Positions 1 to 9,500 of a DNA stretch of 64,000 nucleotides are shown piece by piece. The notes beneath the pieces were generated by a model that worked only from the letters and a program-made list of their open reading frames with translations, was not told where the DNA came from and made no database searches. The position numbers and the translations under genes were made by a program. Within the stretch, counting starts at the first letter, position 1, and each line of letters opens with the position of its first letter. Source of the DNA: Chitinophaga polysaccharea (lineage in GTDB: Bacteria; Bacteroidota; Bacteroidia; Chitinophagales; Chitinophagaceae); assembly GCF_902150045.1 (NCBI RefSeq), contig NZ_CABFVU010000001.1, forward strand, positions 62,001-126,000, written 5' to 3'.

Positions 1-405
1 TATTTTGCCATGCAGCAAAACGGCGATGACCAAGCTGCTACAGGCGCACAGGCTATGAACCGGAAGTTGCAGCAAAGAAGCCGGTTTACAGACATGGCTG
101 CGTTTATCCTGCCTGGTATTCAAACACAGCTGGCGCTTAATGGCATAGCAGGATCCGATCTGCAGCAGCACCTGCAATTCCAGCAGGCGCTCAGGCATTA
201 TCATGAGCAGCTGCGTTTATATTTCTACCCGTCCATTTTCCGGGAGCAGCCTGTTGAAAGTATCGACTGGAGCCAGTTTAAACTAAAGCGCTATTACGGG
301 GATAACAACGGCAAAATATGGCCATGCATTATTTCACTGGTTGGCTTTACGGGGTTACTTTCCTTTTTGTCTTTATATAATTTCAGAAAGAAGATCTATT
401 CATGA
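1..405 (+). CDS. ABC-2 type permease, DUF3526-like (C-terminal part)
   Basis: The frame is open to the left edge, so this is the C-terminal part of a gene that starts outside the window. About 134 codons remain. A long soluble stretch with FILPGIQTQLALNGIAGSD and a HYHEQLRLYFYPSIF segment is followed by one membrane helix (IISLVGFTGLLSFLSLYNF) and a short basic tail. This pattern fits the last periplasmic loop and final helix of DUF3526 ABC-2 permeases, inner-membrane subunits of exporters of unknown substrate. The stop overlaps the next start as ATGA, so the two genes are probably translated together. The family call is from memory of the motif layout and is moderate. Confidence 0.55.
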   Translation, partial: YFAMQQNGDDQAATGAQAMNRKLQQRSRFTDMAAFILPGIQTQLALNGIAGSDLQQHLQFQQALRHYHEQLRLYFYPSIFREQPVESIDWSQFKLKRYYGDNNGKIWPCIISLVGFTGLLSFLSLYNFRKKIYS

Positions 406-2789
406 AAAGCCTGTTTACCTGTCTCCTGTTTTTCGTTTGCAGCGTCACAAACCTGCCGGCGCAAAGCATTATGGTGAGCGGTAAAGTTACAGATGAGCAA
501 AATGCGCCTGTTCCATTTGCTTCCATTGGGCTGATACATTTAACCGGCAGGCATGTGGTAGCACAGGCGCAAAGCGACAGCACCGGCATGTTTTCCCTTT
601 CTGCGACGCCAGGTAAATACCTGCTCAAAATAACGTGTATTGGTTACCGTGAGTTGCTGAAAGAACTTTCTTTAACACCATCTACGGTAAGTATCGGGCA
701 GCTGGTATTAACAGCCAGCAGTACAAAGCTGGGAGAAATAAGGGTGGCCGGCAGGAAGCCGGTGCTGCAGCAAAGTGGAGGCAAGCTTATTGTAAACCTG
801 TCACAAAGCGCCGCCACTCCCGGCGTATCGGTTCTTGACATGCTGAAAAGGCTGCCCGGTATCAGTGCTGATCAGAACGGGCAGCTCCTGATGCGTGGCT
901 CTTCCGGCATCAATGTGATCATCGACGGTAAACCTACCTATCTCTCCAAAGACCAGCTGGCAAATATGTTATCAGGAATGCCGGCAGATGACATCGCCCG
1001 GGTGGAGATCATGTCCACCTCTACATCAGACATGGATGCTAACGGCAACGCAGGTACGATAAGCATCACTACTAAAAAACAAAAGTCGGCCGGTTATGCG
1101 TTTGATGTAGCCAGCGGCATTGGTAAAAGCAATAAGAATACTTTCTTTACCAATAATATCAGCGGCAACTATAATACCGGCAGGATGAATATATACGGCT
1201 CACTGGATATCAGCTCCAAACACCGGTATTCACTCAACGAAGCCAGCAGCTACACCACCTATAACAACGAAAAGCTGCGGTACGACAGGGCTTCAGACCG
1301 ACCTGTTAAAACAGTTTTCTATACTTATAAACTGGGAACCGACTGGAACATCAGTAAAAAAAGTACGCTTGAATTTTCTTTTGATGGCTACCTCGACAAC
1401 TGGAAACTGAACAGTGAAAGTAATGCAGTGCTCAGCGATATGAATGGCAGGCCCCGGTACAGGTCGCAGTCTTTTATTCAAGCCAAAGAGCCTTACTACT
1501 ACAATACTTTACACAGCAGGTACAGCTACCAGGCAGACAGCACCGGGAAAAGTATTTCGGTTGACGCAGATTATATCCGCTACAGCAATAACTCCGACGG
1601 AGAAGTAAGTACCCGTTTTACGGATATCATTCACGAAGATCTTCTAAACAGCAATCGTTTTAAATTCAGTCAGCCGATATATATTGATATCTTTTCCACC
1701 AGGATAGATGCCGCGCTTCCGTTGAAGCCTGTCACATTAAAGACCGGTTTTAAATTTACCACAGCCCGGGTAAATAATCCCATCCGTTACTGGAATTATA
1801 CCGGTGCTGTTTTTGAGCCGGACGATACACAAACCGGTTCCTTCCGGTACAACGAGCAACTGCTTTCCGCGTATGTTAGCGGGCAAAAAAAATGGCAGCA
1901 TACCAGCCTCGACCTGGGATTACGGCTGGAACATACCGTGGCGGGGCAAAACAGCAGGGAGCTGGATACTGCCTGGAATTATGCCAGCCTGTTTCCCACG
2001 CTTTCACTTACCCGGCAGCTGGGCTCCAAACACCAGCTGGAGCTTTCCGTTGCCCGGCGGATCAACCGCCCATCGTATACAGATCTGAACCCTACCAAAT
2101 GGTTCTATGATGCCGGTTATTACACCAGCGGAACACCGGGTTTAAAACCCGCGTTCAGCTGGAATACCATGCTGGCCTATACCCTGTTAGGCAAATATGT
2201 TTTGCAGCTGGGTTATTCGCACACAAAGGAGGTGATCCTGAAAGAGCTGGTACAGCAGAACGATGGGCTTATCATTAGCCGCGACAACAATTTCCCGTAC
2301 AGTAAACGCTGGGATCTCGGCCTGGTATTACCGGTAAGTATATACCGGTCATGGGAGATAACAGGCATGTTTAACGGCGCTTATAAGGAGCTTCCCATAC
2401 CGGTTTCCGGTGGCTCAAGGATCCATAAGCGCTTCTCGGGTAATATCATCCTGAACCAGCAACTCACGCTTCCACGGGAAGTAACGATGGAGTTGTCGGC
2501 CCGATACAACACAGGAGAGCCGGAAGGATATATGAGATCGTTTGAAAGCTTTTCCTTCGACGGCGGCATCAGCAAAAAATTCCTCGCCAAACGTTTTACC
2601 GCCACCCTTACTTTTACCGATCTCTTTTTCAGCGACCGGGTGAAATCAGTGGCTGTAACGGATCTTATTTACTACCACTTAAAAAACACAAGGGACAGCA
2701 GGCGGGTATTCCTCCTGTTAAAGTATCATTTTGGCGGCGCACTAAAAAAAACAGCAGAGCATCATTCTGATGAAAAGGGACGGTTATGA
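402..2789 (+). CDS. TonB-dependent outer-membrane receptor (CarboxypepD_reg plus OMP_b-brl_3 type)
   Basis: The 795-residue protein has a signal peptide (MKSLFTCLLFFVCSVTNLPAQ region), a carboxypeptidase-regulatory-like beta-sandwich at about 25-110, a plug domain at about 135-225 with GQLLMRGSSGINVIIDGKP and the usual VEIMSTSTSDMDANGNAGTI stretch, then a long aromatic-rich beta-barrel to the C terminus. The typical role is TonB-powered uptake or export across the outer membrane. It overlaps the preceding permease gene by 4 bp, so it may be the outer-membrane part of the same export system. The substrate cannot be told from sequence. No SusD partner follows, which separates it from the SusC proteins later in the window. 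Confidence 0.85.
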   Translation: MKSLFTCLLFFVCSVTNLPAQSIMVSGKVTDEQNAPVPFASIGLIHLTGRHVVAQAQSDSTGMFSLSATPGKYLLKITCIGYRELLKELSLTPSTVSIGQLVLTASSTKLGEIRVAGRKPVLQQSGGKLIVNLSQSAATPGVSVLDMLKRLPGISADQNGQLLMRGSSGINVIIDGKPTYLSKDQLANMLSGMPADDIARVEIMSTSTSDMDANGNAGTISITTKKQKSAGYAFDVASGIGKSNKNTFFTNNISGNYNTGRMNIYGSLDISSKHRYSLNEASSYTTYNNEKLRYDRASDRPVKTVFYTYKLGTDWNISKKSTLEFSFDGYLDNWKLNSESNAVLSDMNGRPRYRSQSFIQAKEPYYYNTLHSRYSYQADSTGKSISVDADYIRYSNNSDGEVSTRFTDIIHEDLLNSNRFKFSQPIYIDIFSTRIDAALPLKPVTLKTGFKFTTARVNNPIRYWNYTGAVFEPDDTQTGSFRYNEQLLSAYVSGQKKWQHTSLDLGLRLEHTVAGQNSRELDTAWNYASLFPTLSLTRQLGSKHQLELSVARRINRPSYTDLNPTKWFYDAGYYTSGTPGLKPAFSWNTMLAYTLLGKYVLQLGYSHTKEVILKELVQQNDGLIISRDNNFPYSKRWDLGLVLPVSIYRSWEITGMFNGAYKELPIPVSGGSRIHKRFSGNIILNQQLTLPREVTMELSARYNTGEPEGYMRSFESFSFDGGISKKFLAKRFTATLTFTDLFFSDRVKSVAVTDLIYYHLKNTRDSRRVFLLLKYHFGGALKKTAEHHSDEKGRL

Positions 2790-2903
2790 TTGCCGGCGGC
2801 CATAGTTTCTTCCTATACACAAATTTAAAATCACACAAATAAAATCAAACTAATCATCTTAATCAACGTAATCCTGCTTCAGGGCAATCGCCCTTCGCTT
2901 AAA

Positions 2904-3461
2904 TCAACGTTTCTTCCCTTTAGGTATCACCAGGCCATTCGCCGGGTTTGCCACAAAAACACCATTTGCTTTTTTATCGGTCGTTTCGGTCAGTTCGGCA
3001 TCATAGGTAATTTTCCCTTTTTTGATTTCATAGAATTTTGAAGAGATGTAATACATGGAGTCCGGAGAAGGATATGTTTCAGTAAGATCAGCGCCGCCAA
3101 ATTCGAGATTGCCGTCATGGTCCCAGTCCTTCACATCTGAGCTTATTGCAGTAAGCAGGGAATCGGCCAGGGAATGGTCTATATTGAATACATACAGTTT
3201 ATTCTTTTTCGGAGCCCCGTTCACTTCCAGGAAAAGAAAAACGGATCTGCCGTTTTCCACCAGGCGGTTACGTTTACTTTTATAATTGATAATGTCTTCA
3301 TGAAGCACAAAAGCTTTATTACCATTTACGAAAATGGTTCCTTTGTACACGGTGATCAGCTGTTGCTGGCTGCTGGTAAAGTGTAGTTCATTAGCGGGTT
3401 TCTGGGCCATGGCCGGCAGAGCGATAAACAGGAACAGGCATAGTTTGAGCAGAGAACGCAT
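2904..3461 (-). CDS. Secreted protein of unknown function
   Basis: The 185-residue product begins with a clear signal peptide (MRSLLKLCLFLFIALPAMAQ) and continues with a mixed alpha/beta domain that I do not recognise. An internal stretch, DHDGNLEFGGADLTE, looks like a calcium-binding or EF-hand-like acidic loop. This resembles periplasmic proteins of Bacteroidota that carry a single DxDxDG-like loop, but the match is too short to name a family. It is convergent with the TonB receptor gene and divergent from the AraC gene. No operon partner is visible. Confidence 0.6.
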   Translation of the reverse strand: MRSLLKLCLFLFIALPAMAQKPANELHFTSSQQQLITVYKGTIFVNGNKAFVLHEDIINYKSKRNRLVENGRSVFLFLEVNGAPKKNKLYVFNIDHSLADSLLTAISSDVKDWDHDGNLEFGGADLTETYPSPDSMYYISSKFYEIKKGKITYDAELTETTDKKANGVFVANPANGLVIPKGKKR

Positions 3462-3550
3462 GGGCGGTTTTTTATGGGAAATTAGTGATAATTTTTTAGT
3501 GCAAAAATATTCTCCTTTAAAATCTTACCTTCAGCTATACAACCAGGCAA

Positions 3551-4339
3551 ATGATTGAAATAAAAAACCTTGACCCAGCCAAGCTTCCCGCCAGCCCCCA
3601 ACGCATCATGAAATATGTGCTGGTATATTGTGCTGCCGGGAAACTGGATGTACAGGTAGATCATACTCCTTTTGTGCTCCATCCCGGCGATGTGATCACC
3701 ATTACCTCCGGCCAGATCCATCATATAGTACCGGGATCTGAAGCCAGGGGATACATACTTGAATTTACACTGGATTTTTTCTGTAAAGATGATAACGATA
3801 TAGAGCTGATCTTTCACAACGGGCTTTTTTGTCACTTCGCCATGAACGAGGTAATTCCTGTGGATAAGGATATCATAGAGGAGCAATTGGCGCTGATCAG
3901 GAATGAATTAACGGAGCAGCCTTACCAATACCTTATATCCGTGCATAGCCGTGTGGCATTAATACTGGTATCCATCAACCGGTCAAAGGTGAAACGCGGT
4001 GATGAGATCTGGAAACCGGAAGCATTGTTCCTGAAATTCCTGGAGGCCGTGAGAAATAATTTTGAGCATAATTACAGCCTTGCACAATTCGCCGCATTGC
4101 TGGGCACTACGGAAGCAAAGCTCAATGAGCAGGCAAAGCTCCATGCGGGGAAAACCGCCCAGAACGTGATCTACGGCCTTGTTACCGCTGAGGCAAAGCG
4201 GCTGCTTACCTATGGCGATCTTACAGTAAAAGAGGTGGCTTATAAGCTCGGCTTCAACGACCCCTTCTATTTTTCCAACTTCTTCAAAAAACAAACAGGG
4301 ATCTCCCCAAAACTATATAAAGAACAAGGCTCTCTGTAA
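3551..4339 (+). CDS. AraC-family transcriptional regulator
   Basis: The 262-residue protein has an N-terminal cupin-like sensor (residues about 10-90, with LHPGDVITITSGQIHHIVPG) and a C-terminal double helix-turn-helix. The second HTH reads KEVAYKLGFNDPFYFSNFFKK, the AraC signature, followed by GISPKLYK. The N-terminal cupin normally binds a small ligand. It lies directly upstream of a small cupin gene on the same strand (79 bp apart) and may control it. The target is inferred from position only. Confidence 0.85.
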   Translation: MIEIKNLDPAKLPASPQRIMKYVLVYCAAGKLDVQVDHTPFVLHPGDVITITSGQIHHIVPGSEARGYILEFTLDFFCKDDNDIELIFHNGLFCHFAMNEVIPVDKDIIEEQLALIRNELTEQPYQYLISVHSRVALILVSINRSKVKRGDEIWKPEALFLKFLEAVRNNFEHNYSLAQFAALLGTTEAKLNEQAKLHAGKTAQNVIYGLVTAEAKRLLTYGDLTVKEVAYKLGFNDPFYFSNFFKKQTGISPKLYKEQGSL

Positions 4340-4418
4340 ATATTACATGTTTTTTGCAGGATTGTCTATTCTCCGGGCCTGTTATAAAACCCATCTTTGT
4401 ATAAATAAATACAAAGTT

Positions 4419-4784
4419 ATGAATACAGATATCAATCACTACATCACCAGGAGCAACCAGGCTGAATGGCAGCCCCTCGTGGAAAAAAACATCCACTATA
4501 AAGGCATATTTGTAAAATCGCTCCGGTATGATGAAGCCTCCGGGCGCTCCAAAACCATCCTGCTCAAATTTGAGCCCGGCGCCCATTATCCTTATCATAA
4601 CCATCCCGGGGGCGAAGAAATCTTTGTGCTGAGCGGCGACGCCGTACTGGAACATGCCACCCTGCGGGAGGGCGACTACCTCTACACGCCGCCCGGGTTC
4701 CGGCATTCTGTTACCAGCCAAACGGGATGTGTGCTATTTTTTGTTATCCCGGAAGAAGTGGAGATCCTGGCGGGTGAAGCATAA
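4419..4784 (+). CDS. Small ChrR-like cupin protein
   Basis: The ATG at 4419 is preferred over an upstream ATG at 4347, which adds an unrelated 24-residue segment. The resulting protein of 121 residues is a single cupin barrel. It has HNHPGGEEIFVLSGD (motif 1, with two His and Glu for a metal) and YTPPGFRHSV (motif 2 with His). This arrangement matches the ChrR-like cupins that sense oxidative stress or act as small dioxygenase-like enzymes. The gene ends 14 bp from the convergent DinB gene. Confidence 0.75.
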   Translation: MNTDINHYITRSNQAEWQPLVEKNIHYKGIFVKSLRYDEASGRSKTILLKFEPGAHYPYHNHPGGEEIFVLSGDAVLEHATLREGDYLYTPPGFRHSVTSQTGCVLFFVIPEEVEILAGEA

Positions 4785-4798
4785 ATACTTCGCCCGTT

Positions 4799-5326
4799 CT
4801 ACCTGAACAGTTTCTCATCAATCCGCTGCTTCTGGCGCAAATGATGCCTCATATGCATCTCTGCAAACTGAAGCCATTCCAGCAAATTAAAAAAATGCAA
4901 TCCCGGATGCTCGGTCTTCCCATCGGCCTGTGGATGGTCCACCGAATACAGTGCATTCACCTCCTCCTTTATATCTGTGAGGCCTTGTAATAGCTCTTCC
5001 TTATCCTTTGGCTGTCTTGAATCCGGGTCATTGGAAGGATTCTCCATCAAGGCATCAGGAAACGCATTATTGGCGAATATCGCTTTGGCATCCTCATGCA
5101 TTTCCTTTTCGCTGTTGGCATTGCTGAGCAGCAGGCAAGTATGCATTTGTTCCACAAACCAGGCGGTGTCTTCTATAATGTGCAGGTATACCTGTCCCAG
5201 CGACCAGGAATTTTCACCGGGTTTACGGCGCAGCATATCCAACGTATAGTCATTGAGGTGATTGATCCATATGTCAATGGTTTTATTGAATTGCTCCAGT
5301 AAAACAGCTGCTTTATTTGTTTCCAT
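4799..5326 (-). CDS. DinB-family protein
   Basis: The 175-residue protein has the DinB-like four-helix layout. Its first helix resembles LLEQFNKTIDIWINHL, a histidine follows in GQVYLHIIEDTAWF, and a C-terminal HMRHHLRQKQRI carries the other conserved histidines. DinB folds usually hold one divalent metal in a three-histidine site and include thiol transferases, but most members are uncharacterised. The gene stands alone between a convergent cupin gene and the efflux operon, which is on the same strand 31 bp downstream of it. Confidence 0.8.
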   Translation of the reverse strand: METNKAAVLLEQFNKTIDIWINHLNDYTLDMLRRKPGENSWSLGQVYLHIIEDTAWFVEQMHTCLLLSNANSEKEMHEDAKAIFANNAFPDALMENPSNDPDSRQPKDKEELLQGLTDIKEEVNALYSVDHPQADGKTEHPGLHFFNLLEWLQFAEMHMRHHLRQKQRIDEKLFR

Positions 5327-5357
5327 TTTTACAGAGATGGTCTGGTCTAAGTTATCA

Positions 5358-6500
5358 CTAATCTTCCATTTTGTTCTTCAATTTTCCCAGCAGGGCATAT
5401 GCGCCCTTTACAACGATCTTTGTTTTCAGCCAGTTGACATTGTCCGGCATCAGCGCTACATTACCATTCTCCCGGTCGCCGGCTGTTACCTGCACCAGGT
5501 GAAAGCTGTTTTCATCGGTGGTGGTAAATACATATTCCTTCCCGTTATAACGCACCAGCGCGTCTTCCGGTACAATGGCCGCAGGCTTATTATCCAGCTC
5601 AAACACAGCATTCAGGAACATGCCCGGCAACAGGTGCAGCATCTGTTTCTCAAAATGACAATGTAGCACGCCACTGCGGTTCTCGTCCACATTACGGGTT
5701 ACCAGTATGGTTTCCACATCGTACCATTCGTCGGGTTTATCTACCAGGCTTACCTTACCATGCATCCCTTTATGAAAGGAATTGATATTCTTTTCAAATA
5801 CGGTGATCGCAGCATGGATATCGTCGGGGTTCACCAGTTCAAACAATACATCGGCCGGATTCACATACTTACCGATGTTCACATTCACCTTGCTCACATA
5901 ACCATTGATAGGCGCATAAATGGGCACAACACCAGAGATAGTACCGGGGCTGAGCTTATCAGGGTTAATATGAATGATACGCAGTTTTGCAGCCAGGGAT
6001 TGTATCAGTACCTCCTGCGTGTTGTATTCACTGAGCGATAACTGGTAACTCTTTTTACTGGTGGCATCTGCCTCGCTCAGCTCTTTTTGCCGCTGCATAT
6101 CCGTTGCCAGGTATTGCATCCTGGCCTTTGCCGTAAGGTAATCCTGCTGCAGCTGTACATAAGCCGGGTCTTCCATCACTGCAATCACCTGGCCTTTTGA
6201 CACCGGTGAGCCCGGCAGCAGCGATGTGCTTTTCAGGTAGCCTCCCAGGGGGAAGCTCACGGAGATCAGGCTTTGAGGAGGCACATCCACCGAGCCGCTG
6301 GCACGCACAGTAGCATGGGTGGTACCTTCCCGGGCAGTAGCTGTTGCAATACCGGCATTTTTCTTTTGCAGGCTGTCGAGCCTCACTATATTCTGCCCGG
6401 TTGCCTCCGTCCCCGTCTTCTGCTCTCCCGGCGTTTCTGCTTTCGGTTTGCAGGACATTCCTGCCACCATTACTAAACTATATATCAATAACCTTTTCAT
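5358..6500 (-). CDS. RND efflux periplasmic adaptor, lipoprotein (CusB/CzcB type)
   Basis: I start the gene at 6500, where MKRLLIYSLVMVAGMSC forms a lipoprotein signal with a lipobox cysteine; an upstream ATG at 6542 adds an unlikely leader. The protein (380 residues) has the membrane-fusion layout: a barrel-sandwich half (VSFPLGGYLKSTSLLPGSPVSKGQV), a helical hairpin (QDYLTAKARMQYLATDMQRQ), the second lipoyl half (ISGVVPIYAPINGYVSKVNV) and beta-barrel domains. It links the inner-membrane pump to the outer-membrane channel in heavy-metal efflux. It starts 4 bp after the stop of the pump gene, so the two are one operon. Confidence 0.88.
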   Translation of the reverse strand: MKRLLIYSLVMVAGMSCKPKAETPGEQKTGTEATGQNIVRLDSLQKKNAGIATATAREGTTHATVRASGSVDVPPQSLISVSFPLGGYLKSTSLLPGSPVSKGQVIAVMEDPAYVQLQQDYLTAKARMQYLATDMQRQKELSEADATSKKSYQLSLSEYNTQEVLIQSLAAKLRIIHINPDKLSPGTISGVVPIYAPINGYVSKVNVNIGKYVNPADVLFELVNPDDIHAAITVFEKNINSFHKGMHGKVSLVDKPDEWYDVETILVTRNVDENRSGVLHCHFEKQMLHLLPGMFLNAVFELDNKPAAIVPEDALVRYNGKEYVFTTTDENSFHLVQVTAGDRENGNVALMPDNVNWLKTKIVVKGAYALLGKLKNKMED

Positions 6501-6504
6501 GTCA

Positions 6505-9500
6505 CTAATTTTGATTGGATGACAATAAATATTCAAGTTCAATTTTGCGCAGGTTCAGTTCCTTTACTGCGTCAAGGTATTCACTCTGCAGGGCAACAGC
6601 ATTATTTATCAGCGTACCCCACTCTATATAACCAATTTCTCCGTTCTTATAGGTAAGGTTAGCAGTCCTTATCATAACATCTGCCTGCGGCAACGCGCTG
6701 CTGGTGTAGTAGTCGACCGCCTGCTGGTACTTCAGGTATTCGCTGTGGTTTTGCTGCAGCTGCGCCCATAGCTTTGTGGCCGCTACTTCCAGCGACAGCG
6801 CCGCAATATCTTCCATACGGGCAGCCGCCTTTACTTTGGCATGCTGCGCCCTGGCAAAAATAGGTATACCTACGCCTACCTGCACCGTAGAAAAGCGGGA
6901 GCCGGGTCCATAATAATGATCCACCTGCTGCTTGTCCATCTGCCAGCCGATAAGCGACTGATTGGAATAACCCAGGTTCCAGTCGGGCAGCAGCTTTGCT
7001 TTTTCAAGACGGGTATTCCCCGCCGCAATGCGCTCCTGCTGCTGGTAAAGCTGCAATACAGGATGCTGTGCCAGCAAGGTGGTATCATAGAGCATCACAT
7101 TAGCGCCCAGTGTATCCGTAGCCGTTATAACACCGCGCTCATTCAATAATGCAGCCAGTTGAACACCGGCTACCTTCTCATCGGCATTGGTCATCCGGAG
7201 CAGCATTTTCAGCTGGTTGGCCTGGTTTTCCAGTGCTGTTTTTTCCAGCAGGTTGGTTTCTCCCTTTTCAAAACGCAGGGCGGCTACCTTCGTGTACCGC
7301 GAATAGGTGCTGTCCATTTTTTCCAGTAGTAAGCGCCTGCTGTTGAGATACTGTAACTGCAGGTAGGCCTGTTTCACCAGGCGGATGATCTCCGCTTTCT
7401 GTAAAGTAGTTTGCCATTTTGCCGCCAGCCATTCCTGTTCAAAAACGTTCTTTTGTTTTTTGTACAGGGCGGGAAGGGAAAATCCCTGGGAGATGGTAAA
7501 CTTATTATCAAAGGAAGTGCTGTTGATATTCCCCAGCTCACCTGTAACTGTAGTCCTGGCAGGATCTACAGATGAATGCCGCAATGCTTCATAGTAAGAT
7601 TCCTGCAAACGGCCCAGCGCAATCTGCCGGTTCTGTTCCGTTGCTATATGAAGCGCCTGCTGCAGGGAAAGCGGTTTGGCTTCCTGCGCCCTGAGCAGAC
7701 CGGGACAGGCCAGCAGCAATAATAATACCGTTAACGGTTTTATTGTTGGCCGTTTCCAGCCCTTTTCCGCCAGGTAATACAGGCAGGGCAGCACCAACAG
7801 GGTAAGCATGGTAGCAGTAATAAGCCCGCCTATCACTACGGTGGCCAGCGGCCGCTGCACTTCTGCTCCGGCGCCCTGGCTCAGCGCCATGGGCAGGAAG
7901 CCCAGCGAGGCTACAGTGGCGGTCATCAGCACGGGCCGGAGGCGGTCATGCGTGGCCCTTAAAATGATCTGCATTGTATCTGTCATACCGTCTTTTTTCA
8001 ATTGATTCATTTCTCCTATTAACACAATCCCGTTTAATACGGCTACGCCGAAGAGCGCAATAAAACCTACACCGGCAGAAATACTGAAAGGCATTCCTCT
8101 CAGCCAGATCGCCAATACTCCTCCTATAGCGGATAAGGGAATAGCGGAGAAGATAAGCACACAGTACTTCAGGTTGTGGAAAGCAAAAAACAACAACAGG
8201 AAAATCAGGAGCAGGGCCACCGGCAAAGCGATGCCCAGGCGCCGGGTAGCATGTTGCAGGTTCTCGTACTGCCCTCCGTAAGTGATGTAATAACCGGAAG
8301 GGAACTTCACACGGCTGCCTACTTTATGCTGCAGCTCCTGCACAATGCTCTGAACATCCCTTCCCCTTACGTTAAACCCTACCGTGATACGTCTCCGGGC
8401 ATCTTCCCGCTGGATCTGGTAAGGTCCATCCTGCAGCTCAATGGTGGCCAGCATATGAAGGGGCACCTGTTGCCCGCCCGGAAGCCCTATCTGCAGGTTG
8501 GAAATTTCATTGATGTCGCGGCGTTGCCGTTCATCCATACGGATCACGAGATCATACCGCTTATCCGCTTCAAACACCAGTCCGGCTACGGCGCCTGCAT
8601 AGGCAGCCTGCAGCGTGTTGTTGATATCATTGATGGAAGCCCCGGAACGGGCAATCGCTTCGCGGTTATAGGTAACCACCAGTTGCGGTATACCGGTTAC
8701 CGTCTCGGTGTAAAGGTCCGTAGCGCCGTTAATGGATTGGATTACTTTACCCAGCTTATCGGCGTAGGCCGACAAGGTATCCAGGTCGTCGCCAAAGATC
8801 TTGCACACCACATCCTGTCTTGCGCCTGTCATCAGCTCATTGAACCGCATCTGCACGGGAAACTGGAAGCCGGTGGCAATACCCGGTACCTCCTCCAGTG
8901 CGGCGCTCATTTTGCCGGCCAGCTCCGGGAAGGACGATGCGCTGGTCCATTCTTTTTTAGGCTTCAGTATCACCATCATATCGGCAGCTTCCATGGGCAT
9001 AGGATCCGTGGGAATTTCACCGGAGCCTATTTTGGTCACCACTTTCTCTACCTCCGGGAATTTATCCAGCAGAACCCTGGCAGATTGCTGCGTAGTGCTG
9101 ATGGTAGTTGTTAAAGAAGAACCTGTAAGCAACCGGGTGTCTACTGCAAAATCCCCTTCCTCCAGCTGGGGGATAAATTCACCGCCCAGCGACATCAGCG
9201 CGGGGATGGCAGCGGCAAATAGTACAAAAGCCATTGCTACCACCATGCGGGGCGTGCGCAAAGCTTTCTTCAGCAAAGGATCATAAAACCGCTGTACGGA
9301 GCGCATCATCTTATCAGCGAAGCTGTCTTTATGACTTAACTTTTTATTCAGCACCAAGGCGCCCATCATCGGCACATAAGTAAGTGATAAGATAAACGCA
9401 CCGATGATAGCGAAAGATACCGTTTGTGCCATGGGCCGGAACATCTTTCCTTCGATGCCCTGCAGGGAAAGGATAGGGAGATAAACGATCAGGATGATGA

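Noticed and set aside
4347-4418. Upstream in-frame start for the cupin gene
   Set aside because: The added residues do not match cupins, and the ATG at 4419 gives the normal length.
8176-9114. 312-codon open frame on the plus strand
   Set aside because: It is antisense to the czcA-like pump, whose motifs and codon pattern are clear. The translation is His- and Gln-rich with no family features.
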